Shown here: positions 42,864 through 52,189 of the stretch, in pieces | How positions within the stretch are numbered: the first letter of the stretch is position 1 | Layout: each line of letters begins with the position of its first letter | Assembly: GCA_037133395.1 (NCBI GenBank) | Contig: JBAXOG010000005.1 | Coordinates: 1 to 64,000, forward strand | Direction of reading: 5' to 3' | Length of the DNA stretch: 64,000 nucleotides | Origin: CAIZQW01 sp037133395 | GTDB taxonomy: Bacteria; Verrucomicrobiota; Kiritimatiellia; RFP12; UBA1067 | The notes under the pieces: generated by a model | What the model was told of the DNA's origin: nothing | The model's database searches: none | The model's input: the letters and a program-made list of their open reading frames with translations, nothing else | Made by a program: the position numbers and the translations under genes

Positions 42864-45086
42864 ATGAGGATTGCAGTTGTTTTTATTTTGATGGGGAGTT
42901 GTATATTGGGTCATGCGGAGACGGTGCCGCGCATTACAGACGTTACGCCGATGGACCGCTGGATGGATCTGACATGGGCTTATGAGGGGAATCCCGTCGG
43001 CGGCTTCGCTGTGGCGGTGTCGAAGAATGGACATGACTTTGAAATGACTGAGCATGTTGGACCGGAGGCGCGTTCGGCGTCCGTATTTGTCGAAAAGCGG
43101 TTCTCCGCTTTTCTGGGCATGGGCACTAAACTCTTTCTGCGTGTCGCAGTAGTGGATGCCGCTGGCAAGCCAGGTCAATGGTCGGAAACTGTTTCGGCTC
43201 AGCCGGCGAAGACGCGGGACATCGAGGCGGAACTCCGCAGGAAGTTCGATTATCCCGTGGAGGGGCGACCTTACAGCGCGGACGATCCGGCCTATACCGT
43301 GGTGTACACGGAGCAGCAGAAGCAAAGTCAGCGTGCCTCAGCCCGGACCATGATCACGCAACTGCAACAGGCGGCGAAGTCATCCACAGTGCCGCACCAG
43401 TTTACCATTCCGCCGGGCATTTACCGCGTGGGGGTGGGGGAAATAGACCTGAAGGGCGTGAGCGATTTCTCGATCCACGCCCCCGGAGTGGAGATCATCG
43501 TTGATGCTGCCTCCAAGGGCGCGGCCTTTGTTTTCAATGCCTGTACCAACATCACGTTGACAGGACGTCCTGTTGGAACGGGTGGCAAGGAGGGTTCCTA
43601 CCTGACCGTCGATTCCGAGCAGTTGCCGATGTCTGTAGCACGCATTCTGGCGGTTGATGTGCCACAGCGAATAATTGATGTTGAGATTCTACCGGGTTAT
43701 TCTACGGAGGTCCCGGAGCGGGAACGCATGTTGGCCTACGATCCAGCAGGCCACATGCTCAATATCCAGCAGATGGGGTGGCGCGGCGTGAAACCTTTGG
43801 GCGATCGGCGTTTTCGGCTGACCAGTCCGTCGCTCCGTCACCCCGGTTGTGAGAAGACGGTTTTCAAGATAGGCAATTTACTGGCCTTGCACATCAATGC
43901 GGAAGATGGCCGGGCCAATCATTCGGTCTATGCCAATCAGGGCTGTCGCAATATGACGTTCGAGTCCATCCGGGTCTACAGCGGGGGCGGCTGCCCGGGT
44001 GATCAGGGAACAGCCGGCAATACGGTTTACCGCGACTGGCGTCTGTGGACGCGTCCGGGGACCAGTCGGCTCCCTGTTGCCACCGGACTGGGGCAGTTTT
44101 CCAAGAACGGGGGCATCTTCGTGTTCGAGGATTGCGAATTTGGCCCGCATTTGGATGACGGTATTAACCTGCTCTCCGGAATGTCGATCGCTGGAAGACA
44201 AAACAGCGCCACAGAGATTGTGGTCACAAGCGGGCGGCCGCCGACCCCCGGCTCGACACTCACCTTTTACGAGTACACCAACTGGGTTAGTCTTGGCGAG
44301 GCGAAGGTTGTTTCATCGGAGCGCCTGTCTGACACGAACGTGTTGGTAGAAGTCAATGCCTTTGTTCTTGCGAATAAAACCAGAACAAAAAACTATCACG
44401 ATTACCGGACGGTGTTGGACCGGCCCGTGAAGCTGACGCCCTTTGCTATGATTGTCCATTCGGATTACCGCGCCGATTCGATCGTGGTGCGCGGTTGTCT
44501 CTTCCGCGACCAGCTCGCACAGATCATGCTGTTGCAGGGGGCGAAGAGCGGCTTGATCGAAAACAATCTGTTATTGCGCAGCACGGGTGCTGGCATCAGT
44601 CCGCAATTTTCGCAGTACTGGTGGGAGGGGCCGATGCCGTCAAACTTCATGATCAGGAACAATGTGATCCGGGATAATCCAGTGGCGGCGGCGGTGACCG
44701 GTTTTGCGGGCAACGCGTCGATTGCGATTTACGCTGGCACGAAGTACCCGTCCAATGCGCGGTTGATGCGTGGTTTCCGTGTCGAGGGCAACACGATCAT
44801 CAATCCGTCGGTCTACGGGATCTGCATACGGAATGCGGAGGATGTTTCGATCCGGTATAACCGCATCATCAATCCTGGTGCGCAGGCTGTGGAAGGACTG
44901 TATAATGGTCGTCCGATTGCCGAGCTCTACGCCGCCATCTGTCTGGATGCGGTGAGTCGCGCCGTCGTGAGTGACAATGAAATTATTTTTCGCAATACGC
45001 GATGCCAACGCGCAGTTTTGATGGAATCGAACTGCGATCCCGCAACTGTTCGGATCGAACGTAACAGAGAAAGGAGGACACCATAA
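42864..45086 (+). CDS. Divergent GH110-like beta-helix protein
   Basis: 740-residue secreted protein. GGGGGG at 42853-42858 supports ATG 42864; signal peptide ends near LGHAE. Extra N-terminal fibronectin-type-like domain (about 25-115; MDRWMDLTWAYEGNPVGGFA) before the parallel beta-helix (FTIPPGIYRVGVGEIDLKGV). The DD pair at D431/D432 (PHLDDGIN) is kept, but at the -23 position, where the other three have Asp (N-A-D-A or T-A-D-A), there is Gly408. It may therefore be inactive, use another residue, or belong to a neighbouring beta-helix family. Its stop overlaps the start of the giant fusion downstream, as in the 30765/32534 pair. Confidence 0.7.
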   Translation: MRIAVVFILMGSCILGHAETVPRITDVTPMDRWMDLTWAYEGNPVGGFAVAVSKNGHDFEMTEHVGPEARSASVFVEKRFSAFLGMGTKLFLRVAVVDAAGKPGQWSETVSAQPAKTRDIEAELRRKFDYPVEGRPYSADDPAYTVVYTEQQKQSQRASARTMITQLQQAAKSSTVPHQFTIPPGIYRVGVGEIDLKGVSDFSIHAPGVEIIVDAASKGAAFVFNACTNITLTGRPVGTGGKEGSYLTVDSEQLPMSVARILAVDVPQRIIDVEILPGYSTEVPERERMLAYDPAGHMLNIQQMGWRGVKPLGDRRFRLTSPSLRHPGCEKTVFKIGNLLALHINAEDGRANHSVYANQGCRNMTFESIRVYSGGGCPGDQGTAGNTVYRDWRLWTRPGTSRLPVATGLGQFSKNGGIFVFEDCEFGPHLDDGINLLSGMSIAGRQNSATEIVVTSGRPPTPGSTLTFYEYTNWVSLGEAKVVSSERLSDTNVLVEVNAFVLANKTRTKNYHDYRTVLDRPVKLTPFAMIVHSDYRADSIVVRGCLFRDQLAQIMLLQGAKSGLIENNLLLRSTGAGISPQFSQYWWEGPMPSNFMIRNNVIRDNPVAAAVTGFAGNASIAIYAGTKYPSNARLMRGFRVEGNTIINPSVYGICIRNAEDVSIRYNRIINPGAQAVEGLYNGRPIAELYAAICLDAVSRAVVSDNEIIFRNTRCQRAVLMESNCDPATVRIERNRERRTP
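45070..45085 (+). promoter_or_regulatory. Shine-Dalgarno before a probable ATA start codon
   Basis: AAAGGAGG lies at about 45070-45077, 5 nt before ATA at 45083-45085. From ATA the frame reads KTKLTILATLLLASSTLLAA, a textbook signal peptide, continuous with the downstream 1322-residue frame from ATG 45170. The ATA overlaps the upstream TAA stop (ATAA). A single A-to-G change at 45085 would restore the usual ATGA overlap and still leave a stop (TGA) for the upstream gene. Confidence 0.65.
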
Positions 45087-48000
45087 AAACCAAACTCACC
45101 ATTCTCGCCACCCTCCTGCTGGCATCAAGCACCCTTCTCGCTGCCCAAGACACGACGGATGACGACAGAATGTTGCGCTGGGCTGACGATCTGCTGTCCG
45201 CCAAAAGGGAATTGTTGCGGCAGGCCGGCGAAGCCTACACCTTCAAGCCCGTGAGCACGCTGACGATCAAGCTCGGGCAAGAGTCCCAAAGCATAAGCGT
45301 GGATGTCTCCGGCATCGACGATCTCGTGCTCCAGACGGACGCGAAGGGCAAGATGGAGCGGCTGCCCGTGGTCATCGGCGACCCGGTGCTCACGGGATTG
45401 GATGGAAAGCGCATCTCCTTGTCGTCATTGACGCCGTCCAACGCGAAGCTTCTGACTGGCCGATTTTCAACCGACAAGGATTTGTCCGGAAAGCCGTTGT
45501 CGGTCAAGGGCAAGACGTACGCGGCCGGCGTCCAGTTCAGGACGGATATTGATGTGGTGTTCAAGCTGGACGGGAAGTTCAAGATGCTGGACCTGCAAGC
45601 CGGAGCCGATGTGTTCAAAAACAAGAGCAACGTGCCTGTGAAGCTTAAATTCAACGACAGGTTCCGTCAAGACGCTGAGCAAAGACTCGACAAGATCACC
45701 GAGGTCTATCCAGAATTGGCGACGGTCACCTCGGGCCTTGGGATGGAATGGCTCTTCGACAAAAGCACGGCGAGGGAACTGTCGTTTCTGGACACGATGT
45801 TCAAACAGTTGCAAGAATCTGGGAAGCCATTCTCGGATAAGGTTGATAAACTGGCTCAGGCACCAGACAGCAAAGCCATCCTCGCCCAGATAGCCGAGCT
45901 TCACTCGTTCTCGAATGCGTTCAAGCTCCGCAAGATGCAACTTGACCTGGTGAACCCGGAGGCCTTGGGGAGGGCGTTGATGGATTTGGCGAAGGAGCAT
46001 CCCGGCACGTTTCCGGATCTGGCAAGACTTGAGGCCGAGGTTAAGGCGATGCCCGCCAGTATCGCTGCCTTGAAACAGGATTTCACCGCGCAGAGCGCCA
46101 ACGCCATCGCCGACTATGAGAAGATTTATGGCCTTCAGCGTGAGATATTGCTGCGCAACCCAGTCCTTGATTTCGACAAGATACTGCTGATAAAACGCCT
46201 TGTGCGTCCCGTTCAAACGGTACAGGGAAGTCTGGGGCTCCCCGTGAACTACATGGGCACGTCGGACGTTCCCGGTACCGGCTGGGACAATCAGATCGCC
46301 ACGCTTGAGTACAGGAAAAAGGACGCGGAGCCTGCCTGCATATTCAAACCCGCCAAAACAGAATTCATCTGCGACATGAATCTGCATTTCGACGCCGACC
46401 GCATGCTCCTGTCGATGCCCAACGAGAAAAAGATATGGCAGGTCTTCGAACTGAAAACAGACGGCACCGGCTTGAGGCAGGTCATCTCCGATATTGGCAA
46501 CGACAACGACATCCACAACTATGACGCCTGCTATCTTCCCAACGGTAAAATCATATACACGTCCACGGCGCCTATGGTCTCCGTGCCCTGCCTTGGAGGC
46601 GGTTCCAAAGTCGCCAATATCTTTCTCTTCAACCCGACGGACAATTCGCGGCGTCAACTTTGCTTCGACCAGGAGCACAACTGGTGCCCACGCGTGATGA
46701 ACGACGGGCGAGTCCTCTACCTGCGCTGGGAATACTCCGACCTTCCTCACTCCAACAGCCGCCGCCTTTTCACGATGAATCCGGATGGCACCGGGCAGTT
46801 GGCGTATTACGGAAGCAACTCCTACTGGCCGAACGGGGTTTTCTTCGCCAAGCCAATCCCAAACCATCCGACGAAGGTTGTCGGCATCGTCACCGGGCAT
46901 CACGGTTCGCCACGTATGGGCGAGATGGTTATCTTCGATCCTGCCAAGGGCACGGCCGAGGCCGACGGCGTCGTGCAGCGCATCCCCGGCTTTGGCAAGA
47001 AGGTAGAGCCGGTGGTGGCTGACGCGTTGGTGGACAGGTCATGGCCCAAATTCCTCCATCCTTACCCCCTCAGCGACAAGTATTTTCTCGTCTCCTGCAA
47101 ACCGACCCCCGACGCCCAGTGGGGCGTGTACCTTGTGGACATATTTGACAACCTGCTGCCCCTCAAGGAAATTCCAGGGCAAGCCCTCTTCGAGCCGGTC
47201 CCGTTGAGGAAACAGAGCGTGCCTCCGGTGATCAGCGAACGTGTCGATCTGAAACGCGACGACGCAGTCGTCTATATCCAGAACATCTATTATGGCCCTG
47301 GGCTCAAGGGCATCCCCAAAGGCACGGTGAAGTCACTGCGCATCCTGAGCTACACCTTCAGCTATCATGGCACAGGCGGACTTCATGGCGTGCTGGGCAT
47401 CGATGGCCCATGGGATATCAAGCGCGTGCTGGGCGTCGTTCCGGTCTATGAGGATGGCTCGGCGAGCTTCAGGATACCGGCGAACCGCCCGGTAGCCTTG
47501 CAACCTCTTGATAAGGACGGCAAGGCCCTGCAGATCATGCGTAGCTGGTTCGTCGGCATGCCGGGCGAGACCGTCTCCTGCGTCGGCTGCCATGAGAACC
47601 GCAACGACACGCCGATGCCGAACGCCAGCGTGGCATCGACCCAGACGCCCATGGATTTAAGCACGTGGCGTGAGGACAAGACGTATGGCTTCAGTTTCGC
47701 CAACGAGATCCAACCCGTGCTAGACAAGTATTGCATCGGCTGTCATGACGGCTCCAAGCAGGCCAAAGGCGGAATAGATCTCCGAGGGGATGTGATGATA
47801 AAGGATTATTCATCGAAGCACCCGGGCAACGGATCATACATCGAAGGTATCGCCGGTAAATTCTCGGTCGCCTATGCGGATCTCTACTCGTTTGTGCGTG
47901 GTTCCGGAATCGAAAGCGATATGCGTCTGTTAACGCCGATGGAGTTCCACGCGGATTCCACGGCCTTGATACAGATGCTCCGAAAAGGACACAACAATGT

Positions 48001-49138
48001 CACGCTGGACAAGGCATCCATGGAGAAGCTGATCACATGGATAGATGTCAATCGCCCATACCATGGCACATGGTCGGGCGTGGTCGGCGACACGGCTGTC
48101 CAAAAAGAAGGACGGCGCGCTGAACTGCGCAAACGCTATGCCAATGTCGACGAGAACCACGAAGAGAAGCCCAAGGCCGGGGAGAGACAGCACATTGTCA
48201 TGCCTGGGAAACGCAACGAGCCGGACAAGACCGTCCCCTCCCTGCAAGGCTGGCCGCTGGCCGCCGACGCCGCTCGGGCGGAGCAGGCCGAACTTGGAGG
48301 GACAAGCAAGGAAGTCGATCTTGGCGACGGCATCAAGATGGTCTTCCGCAAAATCCCAGCGGGCTCCTTTGTGATGGGTTCCAACGCTGGACATCGGGAT
48401 GAATTGCCGCTGACGGTCGTAAGGATCGAGAAGACATTCTGGATCGGCGAAGCAGAGGTCAGCAACAGGCAATATGTCCAGTTCGATGCCACGCATGACA
48501 GCCGTCGCGAGGACAGGCATGGCTACCAGTTCGGGCAGCTCTGCTACCAGGCCAACGAGCCGGACCAGCCCGCCGTCCGCGTTGCATGGCGTGAGGCCAA
48601 GGCCTTTTGCGCCTGGTTGTCCAATAAAGCAAGTGTCAGGGCCGTCCTGCCAAGCGAGGCCCAATGGGAATACGCCTGCCGCGCAGGTTCGGCGACGCCC
48701 TTCTCTTTCGGTGCGGTCGATGCCGATTACACAAAGCACGCCAATCTGGGTGACCAGCGACTGGCGGAGTTCGCTTGCGACCCGTACAGATACAGGGTGC
48801 CCATACCAAACTCGTCACGGTATGACGCCTATATCCCGAGGGATGACCGTTTCAACGATGGCGGCTTCATCTCAGAGCCGGTCAAGAAATATCAGCCCAA
48901 CCCATGGGGCTTGTACGACATGCATGGCAATGTCTGGGAGTGGACACGCTCCGCGTACAGGCCTTATCCATACAAAGCAGAGGACGGCAGGGAGTCGGAC
49001 ACCATCGGGGCGGAACGCGTCGCACGCGGCGGCTCATGGTTTGACAGACCCAAAATCGCCACGGCGAGTTATCGTCTGCCGTATTGCGACTACCAGAGGG
49101 TCTACAACGTCGGATTCCGGGTCGTCCTGGAGGAGTGA
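45083..49138 (+). CDS. Giant fusion, second copy: NPCBM-like domain, HZS-alpha-like propeller, two CXXCH, FGE-like domain
   Basis: 1351 residues if started at ATA 45083; starting at ATG 45170 would lose the signal peptide. Order: signal peptide (1-21), NPCBM-type carbohydrate-binding domain (about 38-165; LSGKPLSVKGKTYAAGVQFR), helical segment (170-350), HZS-alpha-like beta-propeller (about 370-770; WCPRVMNDGRVLYLRWEYSD), c-type heme motifs CVGCH (Cys833) and CIGCH (Cys884), FGE/EgtB-type domain (about 1080-1350; IPAGSFVMGSN, LPSEAQWEYACRAGSATP, GNVWEWTRS, VARGGSWFDRP). It also lacks the FGE copper cysteines. Compared with copy 1 the N-terminal binding domain is different while the rest is homologous, so the domain has been swapped. 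Confidence 0.8.
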   Translation: MKTKLTILATLLLASSTLLAAQDTTDDDRMLRWADDLLSAKRELLRQAGEAYTFKPVSTLTIKLGQESQSISVDVSGIDDLVLQTDAKGKMERLPVVIGDPVLTGLDGKRISLSSLTPSNAKLLTGRFSTDKDLSGKPLSVKGKTYAAGVQFRTDIDVVFKLDGKFKMLDLQAGADVFKNKSNVPVKLKFNDRFRQDAEQRLDKITEVYPELATVTSGLGMEWLFDKSTARELSFLDTMFKQLQESGKPFSDKVDKLAQAPDSKAILAQIAELHSFSNAFKLRKMQLDLVNPEALGRALMDLAKEHPGTFPDLARLEAEVKAMPASIAALKQDFTAQSANAIADYEKIYGLQREILLRNPVLDFDKILLIKRLVRPVQTVQGSLGLPVNYMGTSDVPGTGWDNQIATLEYRKKDAEPACIFKPAKTEFICDMNLHFDADRMLLSMPNEKKIWQVFELKTDGTGLRQVISDIGNDNDIHNYDACYLPNGKIIYTSTAPMVSVPCLGGGSKVANIFLFNPTDNSRRQLCFDQEHNWCPRVMNDGRVLYLRWEYSDLPHSNSRRLFTMNPDGTGQLAYYGSNSYWPNGVFFAKPIPNHPTKVVGIVTGHHGSPRMGEMVIFDPAKGTAEADGVVQRIPGFGKKVEPVVADALVDRSWPKFLHPYPLSDKYFLVSCKPTPDAQWGVYLVDIFDNLLPLKEIPGQALFEPVPLRKQSVPPVISERVDLKRDDAVVYIQNIYYGPGLKGIPKGTVKSLRILSYTFSYHGTGGLHGVLGIDGPWDIKRVLGVVPVYEDGSASFRIPANRPVALQPLDKDGKALQIMRSWFVGMPGETVSCVGCHENRNDTPMPNASVASTQTPMDLSTWREDKTYGFSFANEIQPVLDKYCIGCHDGSKQAKGGIDLRGDVMIKDYSSKHPGNGSYIEGIAGKFSVAYADLYSFVRGSGIESDMRLLTPMEFHADSTALIQMLRKGHNNVTLDKASMEKLITWIDVNRPYHGTWSGVVGDTAVQKEGRRAELRKRYANVDENHEEKPKAGERQHIVMPGKRNEPDKTVPSLQGWPLAADAARAEQAELGGTSKEVDLGDGIKMVFRKIPAGSFVMGSNAGHRDELPLTVVRIEKTFWIGEAEVSNRQYVQFDATHDSRREDRHGYQFGQLCYQANEPDQPAVRVAWREAKAFCAWLSNKASVRAVLPSEAQWEYACRAGSATPFSFGAVDADYTKHANLGDQRLAEFACDPYRYRVPIPNSSRYDAYIPRDDRFNDGGFISEPVKKYQPNPWGLYDMHGNVWEWTRSAYRPYPYKAEDGRESDTIGAERVARGGSWFDRPKIATASYRLPYCDYQRVYNVGFRVVLEE

Positions 49139-49192
49139 GTTGTCAATAAACGACGGAACAGAACTTAAAGCACAGACAGGAATACACAATCC

Positions 49193-52189
49193 ATGAAACA
49201 TACAGTAGCAGGCATCGCATCTCTTCTCCTCGCCAGCTTGGTGGCGCAGGCTGAAGCCGACTTGAAGGTTTCTTCTCTTTTTACAGACCACATGATCCTG
49301 CAGCGGGACAAGCCGGTGCCGGTGTGGGGCTGGGCTGATCCGAACGAAAAGGTCACGGTGGAGTTCGGCGGGCAAACGAAGACAGCCATCTCTGATGCCA
49401 CTGGCAAATGGCTCGTCAAGCTCGACGCGATGCCCGCAAGTGAGAAGCCTGGTGTTCTCTCCGTCTCTGTTTCCAATCCCAACTCTAAAATCCAAAATCT
49501 AAAATGTTCTGACATCCTCGTCGGCGACGTGTGGTTGGCTTCGGGGCAGTCGAACATGGGCTTTGGCGTGAAGGGCTCACTGAATGGGGAACAAGAAATC
49601 GCCGCCGCACATTATCCGACCATCCGGCTCTTCAGCGTGGCGCAGTGCCCCACGCTGACACCGACGAATGGGGTCAAGGGCGCGTGGCAGCCCTGTTCCC
49701 CGCAGACGGTGGGTGAATTCTCAGGTGTTGCGTACTTCTTCGGACGCGAGTTGCACAAGGAATTGAAAATACCGATTGGACTGCTTCATAGTTCTGTCGG
49801 AGGCACGCCGGCGGAAGCATGGACACGGCTGGAAGCGATGGCACCCATCCCCGGACTGGGCGAGCGGGCGCAGAAAGAGATTGCTCAGATCTTGGCGCAG
49901 CCAGAAGACAACAAACGTTTTCCCGGGGAACGAGATGCGTGGGAACGCAAGTACGGCGTCCAGCCGCCACCGATTTCTGAAGCCGCGCGCAATTGGGCTG
50001 ATCCTGCGCTCGACACCCGCGATTGGAAACAGGTCACACTGCCTGGACGATGGCAGAATCTGGGTTTCAAGACAGGCGGGGTGTTCTGGTTGCGCAAGGA
50101 GATTCTCATTCCCGAGGAACTCGCGGGCAAAGCATCCTGGGTCTCCTTCAACTGGGTCAGCGAGCAATATGACACTGCGTTTGTCAACGGCGTGGAAGTC
50201 GGCCATGCCAATGACAAGGCCCCGGGCTTTTATAATGTACAGCGCGGCTATCCTGTGCCTGGGAAACTGATGAAGGCCGGGCGTAACGTGGTCGCCTTCC
50301 GGGTCGTTTCAGCTACGGAGAATGCTGGGGTTCATCAATGGGGACGGGGGGTTTTCCCCTTTGTCGGACTGAAGAACGTGGATGACCAGTGGCTATTGAA
50401 GGTCGAATCCACCTTCCCGCGCCTGCCGCCGGAAGCATTGAAGTCCCGCCCGAAACCCAATGACATTGCTTCCCGCAGTGTCAGTTCAGCGCTCTACAAC
50501 GGGATGATCGTTCCGTTGATCCCGTTTGCCATCAAGGGAGCGATCTGGTATCAGGGCGAGAGCAATGCGGGGCGTGCGCCGGAGTACCGCCAACTGCTTA
50601 CGGCGTTGATCGGAGATTGGCGTGCGCAATGGGGACAGGGTGACTTCCCGTTCCATATCGTGCAGTTGGCCAATTACTATACGGATCCAAAAGAACCCGC
50701 TGAGAGCGGCGTGGCGGCTGTCCGTGAAGTCCAATTGTACGTTTCAACAACAGTGACCAACTGCGGTTTGGCGGTCGCCATTGATCTTGGCGAAGAGGGC
50801 ATCCATCCCAAAAATAAGCAGGATGTCGGCAAGCGTCTGGCGCTCGTTGCGATGGAAAAGACCTACGGCCAGAAAATCGAATCCAGTGGCCCGCGCTTCG
50901 AATCCATGAAGATCGAAGGCAACTCCATCCGGATAAAGTTCAGCCACGCTGAAGGACTGAACGCGAAAGGCGGCCCGTTGCAACGTTTTGCTATTGCTGA
51001 TGCAAGCAAGAAATTCGTTTGGGCTGAGGCGAAGATCGACGGTGATACCGTATTAGTTAGCAGTCCCCAGATTACGACACCCGTGGCCGTACGTTATGCC
51101 TGGGGCAACAATCCCGAAGGATGTAATCTCTACAACGCCGTAGGCCTGCCCGCCTCCCCGTTCCGCACCGATGAACGACCGATTTCAGTGGATTCGGGAA
51201 AACCTTTAGCGATACCCGCTTTGGCCGAGAAGACACGGACTCCCCCGATGTATTTTGGCGATGCGACACGGTTGGGTCGTCCGTTCGCCAAAGACCCGAG
51301 CGTCATCCGTTTCGGCGGGCGTTACCTCATGTATTATTCCATCACCGCATGGGCGAAGGAGCTCGCGCCGACCAATGCTCCGCGCGGCTGGGCCATCGGC
51401 ATCGCTGAAAGCCGCGACCTAGTGAACTGGAAGAAGATCGGTGAGATTCTCCCGGAGCAGGTGTGCGAGAAGAACGGCATCGTCAATGGTCGCATCATTT
51501 TGCTCGATGGTAAGCTTCATCTCTTTTACAACTCGTATGGCAACGGAGCCAAGGACGCACTCTGCCATGCCACGAGTGAGGATGGCCTCCACTTCACCCG
51601 CAATCCCACCAACCCGATCTGGCACCCCGTCGGCGACTGGAACAACGGTCGTGCGATCGACGTAGACGTGGTCGAGTGGGGCGGCCAGCTCATCATGTAT
51701 TACGCCACGCGTGATCCCAAAGGAAAGATTCAGATGCTGCACGCCATTGCCGCGCCGCGCAAATCAGGGTTCAACCGCGACGATTGGAAATCGCTTTGCG
51801 AGGGTCCGGTATTGAAGCCGGAGTTGCCGTGGGAAAAGACCTGCATCGAAGCGCCGTCGGTGATCAAGCGCAGCGACACCCTCTATCTCTTTTACGGCGG
51901 CGGCTACAACAACGCCCCGCAGCAAATCGGTTGTGCCACGAGTAAGGACGGTATCCACTTCCAGCGGCTCTTCATTGACAAGCCGCTGCTGCCCAATGGC
52001 GCGCCTGGTACATGGAACTCCTCCGAGTCCGGCCATCCCGGGATGTTCGAGGACGACGACGGTCAGCTCTACATGTTTTACCAAGCGAATAACGACCAAG
52101 GCCGGACGTGGTTCCTGTCCTGGGTGAAAATCGGTTGGGATGGCGATAAGCCGTGCGTGATCGAATCACAGAAGGTCAAAAATCCATGA
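49193..52189 (+). CDS. Fusion of SGNH acetylesterase and five-bladed propeller glycosidase-like domain
   Basis: 998-residue secreted protein. Residues 1-660 parallel the esterase at 23235-25247: LFTDHMILQRDKPVPVWGWA, ASGQSNM (Ser120), WYQGESNAGR, IHPKNKQDVGKRLALVA. After FRTDERP (about 660) comes a GH43/GH32/GH117-like propeller of about 335 residues with repeated blade starts (FAKDPSVIRFGGRYLMYYS, NGRIILLDGKLHLFYNSYG, EAPSVIKRSDTLYLFYGGG) and W/F-aromatic turns. The second half lacks a counterpart in the shorter paralogue. The architecture suggests deacetylation coupled to cleavage or binding of the same chain. The stop overlaps the next start (ATGA at 52186). Confidence 0.85.
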   Translation: MKHTVAGIASLLLASLVAQAEADLKVSSLFTDHMILQRDKPVPVWGWADPNEKVTVEFGGQTKTAISDATGKWLVKLDAMPASEKPGVLSVSVSNPNSKIQNLKCSDILVGDVWLASGQSNMGFGVKGSLNGEQEIAAAHYPTIRLFSVAQCPTLTPTNGVKGAWQPCSPQTVGEFSGVAYFFGRELHKELKIPIGLLHSSVGGTPAEAWTRLEAMAPIPGLGERAQKEIAQILAQPEDNKRFPGERDAWERKYGVQPPPISEAARNWADPALDTRDWKQVTLPGRWQNLGFKTGGVFWLRKEILIPEELAGKASWVSFNWVSEQYDTAFVNGVEVGHANDKAPGFYNVQRGYPVPGKLMKAGRNVVAFRVVSATENAGVHQWGRGVFPFVGLKNVDDQWLLKVESTFPRLPPEALKSRPKPNDIASRSVSSALYNGMIVPLIPFAIKGAIWYQGESNAGRAPEYRQLLTALIGDWRAQWGQGDFPFHIVQLANYYTDPKEPAESGVAAVREVQLYVSTTVTNCGLAVAIDLGEEGIHPKNKQDVGKRLALVAMEKTYGQKIESSGPRFESMKIEGNSIRIKFSHAEGLNAKGGPLQRFAIADASKKFVWAEAKIDGDTVLVSSPQITTPVAVRYAWGNNPEGCNLYNAVGLPASPFRTDERPISVDSGKPLAIPALAEKTRTPPMYFGDATRLGRPFAKDPSVIRFGGRYLMYYSITAWAKELAPTNAPRGWAIGIAESRDLVNWKKIGEILPEQVCEKNGIVNGRIILLDGKLHLFYNSYGNGAKDALCHATSEDGLHFTRNPTNPIWHPVGDWNNGRAIDVDVVEWGGQLIMYYATRDPKGKIQMLHAIAAPRKSGFNRDDWKSLCEGPVLKPELPWEKTCIEAPSVIKRSDTLYLFYGGGYNNAPQQIGCATSKDGIHFQRLFIDKPLLPNGAPGTWNSSESGHPGMFEDDDGQLYMFYQANNDQGRTWFLSWVKIGWDGDKPCVIESQKVKNP

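Noticed and set aside
45467..46903. 478-codon - strand frame opposite the second giant fusion
   Set aside because: Antisense to a well-conserved propeller with a paralogue at 32534; no family signature.
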